The translations under genes were made by a program, and so were the position numbers. A stretch of 6,846 nucleotides of DNA from Oscillospiraceae bacterium (GTDB lineage Bacteria > Bacillota > Clostridia > Oscillospirales > Ruminococcaceae): the NCBI GenBank assembly GCA_017396055.1, contig JAFQND010000268.1, forward strand, positions 1 to 6,846, given 5' to 3'. Shown here piece after piece: positions 1 to 4,553 of this stretch (within the stretch, counting starts at the first letter, position 1; each line of letters opens with the position of its first letter). The notes under the pieces are model-generated. The model had not been told where the DNA came from, searched no databases, and saw only the letters and a list, made by a program, of their open reading frames with translations.

Positions 1-757
1 AGCCATTATCGAAAGCGGAGTGGGATTCCCGGAGGGTAATGGCAACCATTTCAAAGCCGAATTGCTCAGCCAGCTGGCGGGCAACCGACTTATAACCTTC
101 GTGGTTCAGGGTGCCGCCATAAATATCCGTAGCATCAGCCTCAATGCCGAAGACATCCTTTGCATCCTCCTCGTTGGAGATGCAAACGTCCACGTACTGG
201 CACAGATCGGTCATCGCCGCACGGGCTTCCTCGCGGGTCCAGAGCTTACCGCGGTAGTTGAGATCGCAGGAGATCTTCAGGCCGTGGGCCTTAGCTGCGA
301 TGCAGGCATCGCGGCAGATCTCGACAACGTTGGGGCCGAGTGCGGGCGTAATGCCGGTGAAATGGAACCACTCGGCACCGTCAAAAATGCGCTCCCAGTC
401 AAAATCCTCACGGGAGGCCTGCTGGATGGCGGAATGGGCGCGGTCATAAATGCAGACGGAGCCGCGCTGAGAGGCGCCCTTCTCGTTGAAGTAGATGCCG
501 ACGCGCTCACCGCCGCGAGTGATGAGGCTGGTATCCACGCCGTAGCGGCGGAGGGAATTGACGGCCGCCTGACCGATGGCATGCTTGGGAAGCTTGGTGA
601 CGTAGGCAACGTCCATGTCGTAGTTGGCAAGGGAAACAGCCACGTTGGCCTCGCCGCCGCCGAAGGTGAACTCCACGTGGTCGCACTGAACGAAGCGCTC
701 GTAGTTATAGGGCTGCAGGCGGAGCATCAGCTCGCCGAAGGTAATTACTTTTGCCAT
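1..757 (-). CDS. kdgK: 2-keto-3-deoxygluconate kinase (PfkB family sugar kinase), C-terminus cut by window edge
   Basis: Phosphorylates 2-keto-3-deoxy-D-gluconate (KDG) with ATP to KDPG, the substrate of the aldolase encoded just upstream; cytoplasmic. 252 residues are visible with no stop, against roughly 310-345 for the family, so about a quarter is missing. The N-terminus MAKVITFGELMLRL is typical of PfkB sugar kinases. The glycine-rich substrate-side signature GGGEANVAVSLA lies at residues 33-44, RYGVDTS at 71-77, WFHFTGITPAL at 130-140 and CDLNYR at 164-169. The second PfkB signature with the catalytic GxGD aspartate would lie beyond position 1 and cannot be checked. The ATG at 757 is preceded by a strong AGGAGG. 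It is the last visible gene of the uxuA-uxuB-eda-kdgK run, 12 nt after the eda stop. The KDG specificity comes mainly from context; another ketose or fructose-type kinase is the alternative. Confidence 0.9.
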   Translation of the reverse strand, partial: MAKVITFGELMLRLQPYNYERFVQCDHVEFTFGGGEANVAVSLANYDMDVAYVTKLPKHAIGQAAVNSLRRYGVDTSLITRGGERVGIYFNEKGASQRGSVCIYDRAHSAIQQASREDFDWERIFDGAEWFHFTGITPALGPNVVEICRDACIAAKAHGLKISCDLNYRGKLWTREEARAAMTDLCQYVDVCISNEEDAKDVFGIEADATDIYGGTLNHEGYKSVARQLAEQFGFEMVAITLRESHSAFDNG

Positions 758-763
758 TCTTTT

Positions 764-772
764 TCCTCCTCA
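764..772 (-). promoter_or_regulatory. Shine-Dalgarno of kdgK overlapping the eda stop codon
   Basis: On the minus strand the sequence is TGAGGAGGA. The TGA (772-770) is the stop codon of eda, and its last bases begin the AGGAGG ribosome binding site (770-765) of kdgK, whose ATG follows 7 nt later. Ribosomes finishing eda therefore stop on the kdgK initiation site. This favours coupled translation of two enzymes that handle the same intermediate. The overlap is seen directly; the coupling is inferred. Confidence 0.85.
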
Positions 773-1396
773 GCCTCTTGCCGCGGCACGGGCCTCGGCG
801 CAGAGGGCGGTGATCTTCTCAAAATTGCCTGCGGCAATGTCCGCCTTGGGGCAGACCCAGGAGCCGCCCACGGCATGGATGAAGGGTGCGTCCACGTACT
901 CCTTGATATTCGCCGCATTGACACCGCCGGTGGGCAGGAACTTGATGCCGACGAAGGGAGCCGCCAGATTCTTCATGGCGTTGAGCCCGCCGTACACGTT
1001 TGCGGGGAAGAACTTGATGACGTTGATGCCCATGTTGACGGCGGCGGTGATCTCGGTGGGGGTCACGCAGCCGGGGGTGACGGCAATGCCGTTTTCGATG
1101 CACCAGCCCACAACGCCCGCATCAAAGCCGGGGGAAACGATGAACTTCGCGCCCATCTCCACAGCCTTCTTGGCCTGCTCGACGTTGAGAACGGTACCGG
1201 CACCCACCAGCACCTCGGGGCAGCTCTCGGCAACGGCCTTGATGGCCTCGGGCGCAGCAGCGGTGCGGAAAGTGATCTCCATCACGTCGATCCCGCCGGC
1301 AAGCATGGCCTTCGCGGTGGGAACGGCATCCTTGGCATCGTCAATGACCACAACGGGCACGACGATGGAGGCAGCAAGTCTTTCAAGAACAGTCAT
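770..1396 (-). CDS. eda: KDPG/KHG aldolase (2-dehydro-3-deoxy-6-phosphogluconate aldolase)
   Basis: Class I aldolase that cleaves KDPG to pyruvate and D-glyceraldehyde 3-phosphate, the last step of the hexuronate/Entner-Doudoroff lower branch; cytoplasmic, trimeric in known relatives. The 208 residues match the usual 205-215 of a full-length enzyme. Visible motifs are EITFRT at 40-45 (E40 is the expected catalytic glutamate), GAGTV at 65-69, TPGC at 107-110, the Schiff-base lysine K128 in IKFFPA, and the phosphate-binding PTGGV at 155-159. The ATG at 1396 has AGGAGAG about 7 nt upstream. It lies 24 nt after the uxuB stop, and its own TGA is part of the kdgK ribosome binding site. Some relatives also split 2-keto-4-hydroxyglutarate, and 2-keto-3-deoxy-6-phosphogalactonate specificity is possible, but uxuA next door favours KDPG. 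Confidence 0.96.
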   Translation of the reverse strand: MTVLERLAASIVVPVVVIDDAKDAVPTAKAMLAGGIDVMEITFRTAAAPEAIKAVAESCPEVLVGAGTVLNVEQAKKAVEMGAKFIVSPGFDAGVVGWCIENGIAVTPGCVTPTEITAAVNMGINVIKFFPANVYGGLNAMKNLAAPFVGIKFLPTGGVNAANIKEYVDAPFIHAVGGSWVCPKADIAAGNFEKITALCAEARAAARG

Positions 1397-1420
1397 TTTT
1401 CTTCTCTCCTTTTGCTCCGA

Positions 1421-2266
1421 TTACACGCCGGAATAGGCGGCAAAGCCGGCATCCACGGGCAGAACCACGCCGGTGATGGCGGAGGCAGCCTTATCGTCGC
1501 ACAGGAAGAGGGTCGCGCCGATGAGCTCCTCGGCATCCACAAAGCGGCCGGTGGGGGTACCGCCGAGGATCTTTGCGGAGCGGGCGGTGGGGGTGCCGTC
1601 ATCGTTGAAGAGCAGAGCCCTGTTCTGGGCGGAAACGAGGAAGCCCGGAGCAATGGCGTTGCAGCGGATGCCGGTGCCCGCAAAGTGGGTGGCAAGCCAC
1701 TGGGTGAAGTTGGAAATACCGGCCTTTGCGGCGGAATAGGCGGGGATCTTGGTCAGCGGAATGTAGGCGTTCATGGAAGAGATGTTAAGGATGACGCCGG
1801 ACTTCTTTGCGACCATGTCCTTGGCAAAAACCTGGGTGGGAAGCAGGGTTCCCTGGAAATTGAGCTTGAAGACGAAGTCCACGCCGCTCTGATCGAGATC
1901 AAAGAAGGACTTGCCGCCCTCCTTGGCCTCGTGCTGATACTCATTGTCGGTGGTGGCGCGGGGATTGTTGCCGCCGGCACCGTTGACAAGGATATCGCAG
2001 GGGCCGAGATCGGCGAGAACCTTCTGATGGACCTCCTCCAGCGCCTCAGTCTCGAGAACGTTGGCCTTGTAGCCCTCCATAACGTAGCCGGCAGCCTTGA
2101 CCTCGTCGGCCAGTTTCTTGACGGCCTCCTCGTTGAGGTCGAGGGCGGCGACCTTCGCGCCGGACTCGGCAAAGGCGCGGGCCATGGCACCGCAGATGAG
2201 TCCGCCGGCGCCGGTAACAACGACGACCTTGCCGGTATAATCGATATTCAGGGGAAGATTTGCCAT
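1421..2266 (-). CDS. uxuB: SDR-family D-mannonate oxidoreductase (fructuronate reductase)
   Basis: Short-chain dehydrogenase/reductase expected to interconvert D-fructuronate and D-mannonate with NAD(P)H, feeding UxuA. It is 281 residues, the size of Bacillus subtilis UxuB (formerly YjmF) and unrelated to the long-chain E. coli UxuB. The Rossmann nucleotide motif is TGAGGLICG at 18-26, the adenine-side motif is NGAGG at 95-99, the structural Asn is N136 in KLNFQGT, and the catalytic set is S163/S164 with Y177 and K181 in YSAAK. The insertion around residues 100-125 after NGAGG is typical of this subfamily and absent from most KduD-like enzymes. The dinucleotide loop has cysteine (C25) where many SDRs have the third glycine. 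The ATG at 2266 has GGAGGT 8 nt upstream. It starts 41 nt after the uxuA stop. The alternative, KduD (2-keto-3-deoxygluconate 5-dehydrogenase), is less likely given the length and the uxuA neighbour. Confidence 0.82.
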   Translation of the reverse strand: MANLPLNIDYTGKVVVVTGAGGLICGAMARAFAESGAKVAALDLNEEAVKKLADEVKAAGYVMEGYKANVLETEALEEVHQKVLADLGPCDILVNGAGGNNPRATTDNEYQHEAKEGGKSFFDLDQSGVDFVFKLNFQGTLLPTQVFAKDMVAKKSGVILNISSMNAYIPLTKIPAYSAAKAGISNFTQWLATHFAGTGIRCNAIAPGFLVSAQNRALLFNDDGTPTARSAKILGGTPTGRFVDAEELIGATLFLCDDKAASAITGVVLPVDAGFAAYSGV

Positions 2267-2307
2267 TTTACAATACCTCCGATTCTATTTACTGATAATT
2301 TTTGCTC

Positions 2308-3399
2308 TTACTTGATGCCCTTCTGGCGATCCAGCAGATCCCAGATGCCCAGCATGTACATGATGCCGAGGGCGCGGTCGTACAGACCGTAGCCGGGACG
2401 GACGGTGCCGGGGCCCTCACCCCAAAGGTGACGGCCGTGGTCGGGACGGATGTAGCCCTCATAGCCGCCGTCATGCAGCGCCTTGAGGATCTCAATGATG
2501 CCGGTCTCGCCGTCGCAGTCGCGGTGGGAGGCCTCGGAGAAGTCGCCGTTCTCAAAGTGCTTGATGTTGCGGATATGGGCAAAGGCGATACGGTCGCAGT
2601 AGGTGCGGGCGATATCGGCCACGTTGTTGTTCTGATCGGCGTTGAGGGAGCCGGAGCAGAGGGTGATGCAGTTGCAGGGATGATCGACCATCTTCAGGAA
2701 GCGGCCGATGTTCTCCTTGTTGACCATCAGGCGGGGCAGGCCGAAGATATCCCAGGGAGGATCGTCCATATGGATGGCCATCTTAATGCCGGTCTCCTCG
2801 CAGACGGGCATCAGCGCATCGAGGAAATACTTGAGGTTTGCCCAGAGCTTCTCGGAATCCACGCCCTGATAGTCCTTAAAGAGCTTGTCCAGAATGGCCA
2901 TACGGTCGGGCTCCCAACCGGGGAAGGTCATGCCGTAGCGCTCGGTGAAATCCATGATGTGGTTGACCATGGCGGTGTAATCGTCCTGGATCATGGCCTT
3001 TTCGTAGAACAGGGCGGTGGAGCCGTCCCCCACGGGATGGAAGAGATTGGTGCGTGTCCAGTCAAAGATGGGCATAAAGTTGTAGCAGATGACCTTTACG
3101 CCGTTCTTGCCGAGGTTGCGGATGGTCTGGATATAGTTCTCGATGTACATATCGCGGGTAGGCAGACCGATCTTGATATCGTCGTGGACGTTGACGGACT
3201 CGACCACGTCGATATTGAAACCGTAGTCCTCGATCTGTTTCTTGACGGCGGCAATACGCTCGTCCTTCCAGACGGTGCCGGGCATCTTGTAGTGCAGCGC
3301 CCAGACGATGCTGGTAACGCCGGGGATCTGCTTGATGTCTGCAAGCGTGATCTTGTCGTTGCCCTGGCCGTACCAGCGGAATCCCATTTGCATAGGCAT
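2308..3399 (-). CDS. uxuA: Mannonate dehydratase
   Basis: Dehydrates D-mannonate to 2-keto-3-deoxy-D-gluconate; metal-dependent (Mn2+/Fe2+) TIM-barrel enzyme of the cytoplasm. The 363 residues match the Gram-positive form (about 360) rather than the longer E. coli one (394). Family landmarks are MGFRWYG at 5-11, ALHYKMPGTVW at 34-44, CYNFMPIFDWTRT at 105-117, IHMDDPPW at 209-216, CSGS at 248-251, AHIRN at 274-278 and RPDHGR at 318-323. H210, C248, H275 and D320 are the probable metal ligands by analogy with known structures. The ATG at 3399 is chosen because GGAGGAA lies 5 nt upstream; an in-frame ATG two codons later (MQMGFRWYG) is a possible alternative. It is the first gene of the operon, behind the promoter at 3491-3519, and is followed by uxuB after 41 nt. 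Confidence 0.97.
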   Translation of the reverse strand: MPMQMGFRWYGQGNDKITLADIKQIPGVTSIVWALHYKMPGTVWKDERIAAVKKQIEDYGFNIDVVESVNVHDDIKIGLPTRDMYIENYIQTIRNLGKNGVKVICYNFMPIFDWTRTNLFHPVGDGSTALFYEKAMIQDDYTAMVNHIMDFTERYGMTFPGWEPDRMAILDKLFKDYQGVDSEKLWANLKYFLDALMPVCEETGIKMAIHMDDPPWDIFGLPRLMVNKENIGRFLKMVDHPCNCITLCSGSLNADQNNNVADIARTYCDRIAFAHIRNIKHFENGDFSEASHRDCDGETGIIEILKALHDGGYEGYIRPDHGRHLWGEGPGTVRPGYGLYDRALGIMYMLGIWDLLDRQKGIK

Positions 3400-3490
3400 A
3401 ATATTTCCTCCATATCAGCCTTTATTTTTCCCTATGCCCCCGGCTGCCGCGAAATCCGGTCCGCCGGAGGACATATTTTCCTTATTGCAT

Positions 3491-3519
3491 ATTATATCAC
3501 ACCCGTATCCCCATTTCCA
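3491..3519 (-). promoter_or_regulatory. Promoter of the uxuA-uxuB-eda-kdgK operon (extended -10, sigma-70/sigA type)
   Basis: Read on the minus strand, there is a perfect -10 TATAAT (3496-3491) preceded by TGA, which gives the extended -10 form TGnTATAAT. A weak -35 TGGAAA (3519-3514, 4 of 6 consensus bases) sits 17 bp upstream. Transcription should start near 3484, giving a leader of about 85 nt before the uxuA ATG. The leader contains a short GC-rich inverted repeat (TCCGG/CCGGA arms at 3455-3459 and 3464-3468) of unclear meaning. No other good promoter was seen between the four operon genes. Confidence 0.8.
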
Positions 3520-3523
3520 TAAT

Positions 3524-3533
3524 TTTTGCAAAA
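3524..3533. promoter_or_regulatory. Palindrome TTTTGCAAAA just upstream of the uxuA -35 (possible operator or UP element)
   Basis: A perfect 10-bp palindrome is centred at 3528/3529, ending 4 bp upstream of the -35 hexamer within AT-rich DNA. It could be half of an operator for a hexuronate regulator, or simply an A/T-rich UP-like element. I did not see a good second copy or a clear catabolite-repression (cre) site near the promoter. Confidence 0.25.
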
Positions 3534-3555
3534 TTTCGCTGCGTAAATCCCCTAA

Positions 3556-3710
3556 AGGCCCCCTCTGACGAGGGGGCTTGGCAAGGCAGCACCGACTTGG
3601 CGGCTCCCCTTGTCAGGGGAGCTGGCGGCGTAGCCGCCTGAGGGGTAGTTTTTTCTCCCTCCGTCTTTTTGCTCTCGCAAAAATCCGCCTCCCTCATCAG
3701 AGGGAGGCGG
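3556..3710. repeat. Composite intergenic repeat of stacked hairpins (REP/BIME- or MITE-like)
   Basis: This fills much of the 323-nt gap between uxuA and the SGNH gene. In + order it holds these parts. (1) A hairpin with arms at 3556-3565 and 3570-3579, loop TGAC. (2) A hairpin with arms GCTCCCCT/AGGGGAGC at 3603-3610 and 3615-3622. (3) A hairpin with arms GGCGGC/GCCGCC at 3624-3629 and 3633-3638. (4) GAGGG (3640-3644) and CCCTC (3657-3661), which can pair around a loop containing T6 (3649-3654). (5) A hairpin TTTTTGC/GCAAAAA at 3666-3672 and 3677-3683. (6) A perfect 11-bp hairpin at 3685-3695 and 3700-3710, loop ATCA. Parts 2-3 and 5-6 form mirror-image units on either side of part 4. No reading frame in it looks like a gene. 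The style resembles dispersed intergenic repeats I recall from gut Clostridia; copy number in this genome is unknown. Confidence 0.75.
3679..3710 (-). terminator. Probable intrinsic terminator of the SGNH hydrolase gene
   Basis: On the minus strand, 12 nt after the TAA at 3723, a perfect 11-bp GC-rich stem (CCGCCTCCCTC / GAGGGAGGCGG, tetraloop TGAT) is followed by ATTTTT. This is the form of a Rho-independent terminator with a modest U tract. The same hairpin is also the outer arm of the composite repeat, so it may be a repeat that has been adopted as a terminator. Confidence 0.7.
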
Positions 3711-3722
3711 AGAAGAACCGTT

Positions 3723-4376
3723 TTATTTGTTGTAATCAAATCCGCAATGCTTCAAAAACTCTCTTGCCATGAGCATGGAGCCCATCTGGTTTGGGTGCAC
3801 GCGGTCCCATGCAAGGCAGCAGGAATGACGGATCCTGCAATACTCCTCGAACATTTTCTGGAAATCGATGAGGGTGCAGCCGTGCTTTGCGGCAAGCCGA
3901 CGGCAGATATCGGAATACACGTCCATACGTGCCCGCAGCATATCCTCGCGGTTGACCTCGATGAGATAGGGCGTGATCAGGAAAACGCCCTTGACCTTAT
4001 CCTTGACCTTGAGGATCATCTGCTCAATGTTGCTCTCATATTCTTCCGGGGTGATCATCAATTCTTTGAATGCCGGCACATCAAACTGACGCCACACGTC
4101 GTTGATGCCGACACAGATGGAGACCCAGTCGGGATTGAGATCCACCACGTCCCGGTCAAAGCGGTTCAGAAGATCCCGGCTGGTGTTGCCGCTGATGGCA
4201 GAGTTGGTAATGCGCAGAGCCAGCTCGGGATACCATGCGGCAAGCATGCTCTCCACAAGGCGGACGTAGCCCTTGCCGAGGCTGTCAAACAGGCCCTCGC
4301 CCACGGGGTTGGTGCTGCCCATATCGGTAACGGAATCACCGGCAAAAACGATGCGGTCCATATTTTCAAAAATCAT
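3723..4376 (-). CDS. SGNH/GDSL-family hydrolase (cytoplasmic esterase, possible carbohydrate deacetylase)
   Basis: Serine esterase of the SGNH fold, 217 residues, a normal length for a single-domain member. All four blocks are present. Block I is FAGDSVTD with nucleophile S15, block II is SGNTS with G63, block III is GINDVW with oxyanion-hole N92, and block V is DRVHPN with D191 and H194 completing the triad. There is no signal peptide or membrane segment, so it should act inside the cell. The ATG at 4376 has AAGGAGA about 7 nt upstream; an internal ATG at 4361 (MDRIVFAGDS) has no comparable site. The gene has its own consensus promoter and terminator and is not part of the uxu operon, which starts about 240 nt further on. 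Relatives deacetylate oligosaccharides such as xylan or pectin fragments, or act on lipids; substrate cannot be read from sequence. A role in clearing acetylated uronic-acid oligosaccharides is inferred from proximity only. Confidence 0.9.
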   Translation of the reverse strand: MIFENMDRIVFAGDSVTDMGSTNPVGEGLFDSLGKGYVRLVESMLAAWYPELALRITNSAISGNTSRDLLNRFDRDVVDLNPDWVSICVGINDVWRQFDVPAFKELMITPEEYESNIEQMILKVKDKVKGVFLITPYLIEVNREDMLRARMDVYSDICRRLAAKHGCTLIDFQKMFEEYCRIRHSCCLAWDRVHPNQMGSMLMAREFLKHCGFDYNK

Positions 4377-4393
4377 GGCAGTATCTCCTTTTT

Positions 4394-4421
4394 GGGGTGG
4401 GGAGAATGTGTGCCCCGCCCC
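4394..4421 (-). promoter_or_regulatory. G/C-rich leader hairpin directly before the SGNH ribosome binding site
   Basis: In the minus-strand transcript, GGGGCGGGG (4421-4413) can pair with CCCCACCCC (4402-4394) through eight G-C pairs and one C-A mismatch around a 10-nt loop. The hairpin is flanked by A-rich stretches, and the Shine-Dalgarno AAGGAGA follows within a few bases. It starts only a few nucleotides after the predicted transcription start, so it would form a 5'-terminal stem-loop. It may stabilise the mRNA or limit ribosome access. The pairing is seen; the role is inferred. Read on the + strand, the same stem is followed by TCTTTTT, so it could also act as a terminator for antisense transcription. 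Confidence 0.45.
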
Positions 4422-4433
4422 TCTTTTTCCCGT

Positions 4434-4462
4434 ATTGTAGCACCCCGCATCCCCGGTGTCAA
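4434..4462 (-). promoter_or_regulatory. Promoter of the SGNH hydrolase gene (sigma-70/sigA consensus)
   Basis: On the minus strand a perfect -35 TTGACA (4462-4457) is followed by a 17-bp spacer and -10 TACAAT (4439-4434, 5 of 6). The predicted start is near 4427, leaving a leader of about 50 nt. The spacer is unusually G-rich, with two GGGG runs. A tandem 12-bp repeat abuts the -35 upstream. Confidence 0.85.
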
Positions 4463-4463
4463 T

Positions 4464-4487
4464 AATCGGATGTAAAATCGGATGTAA
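4464..4487. repeat. Tandem 12-bp direct repeat immediately upstream of the SGNH -35
   Basis: AATCGGATGTAA occurs twice without a gap (4464-4475 and 4476-4487), with two further matching bases after it. On the transcribed strand it reads TTACATCCGATT twice, and it ends one base before the TTGACA hexamer. Two same-direction copies about one helical turn apart, touching the -35, are how sites for response regulators and some AraC-type activators are laid out. The second copy also overlaps the end of the upstream gene's terminator T tract. The repeat is seen; the operator role is inferred. Confidence 0.55.
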
Positions 4488-4525
4488 AAAAAGAAAGCTG
4501 CCTGCCCCGGTCGGGGCAGGCAGCT
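4486..4525 (-). terminator. Strong intrinsic terminator after the beta-helix protein gene
   Basis: On the minus strand the stem AGCTGCCTGCCCCG pairs perfectly with its complement (arms 4525-4512 and 4509-4496; 14 bp with a minimal 2-nt loop, or 13 bp with a 4-nt loop). It is followed by TTCTTTTTTT. It lies 28 nt after the tandem TAA stops. It is a textbook Rho-independent terminator and separates the surface protein gene from the SGNH promoter. Confidence 0.95.
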
Positions 4526-4553
4526 CGTTTAAATTCGGTTTACCGTGTGCTTA

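Noticed and set aside
1421..2266. KduD (2-keto-3-deoxygluconate 5-dehydrogenase) identity for the SDR gene
   Set aside because: KduD proteins are about 250 residues with a plain NNAG motif. This one is 281 residues with NGAGGN and the insertion typical of SDR-type mannonate oxidoreductases, and it sits next to uxuA.
20..2392. Very long open frame of 790 codons on the + strand across kdgK, eda and uxuB
   Set aside because: It runs antisense to three genes with complete family motifs. Its product is low-complexity (Gly/Ala/Asp/Val-rich) with no recognisable domain, and no ribosome binding site precedes it. GC-rich codon use on the minus strand removes stops from the opposite strand.
2302..3522. 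406-codon open frame on the + strand opposite uxuA
   Set aside because: Same cause: mirror of a strongly biased real gene. The product looks like Val/Asp/Gly-rich shadow sequence and the frame runs out into the uxuA promoter.
3480..3560. Catabolite-repression (cre) box near the uxuA promoter
   Set aside because: I looked for a TGWAANCGNTNWCA-like site; the closest stretch around 3528-3545 on the minus strand matches too few positions.
3497..3739. 80-codon minus-strand open frame across the intergenic repeat
   Set aside because: It overlaps the end of the SGNH gene and the hairpin array. Its peptide (for example TPPAPLTRGA) is what such repeats encode by chance, and there is no ribosome binding site.
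3669..4475. 268-codon open frame on the + strand opposite the SGNH hydrolase
   Set aside because: Antisense to a gene with all SGNH catalytic blocks. It begins inside the hairpin repeat and crosses the SGNH promoter region.
4464..4487. CRISPR or phage attachment site at the 12-bp tandem repeat
   Set aside because: Only two short copies with no spacer, no neighbouring cas or integrase gene, and the position fits a promoter-proximal operator better.
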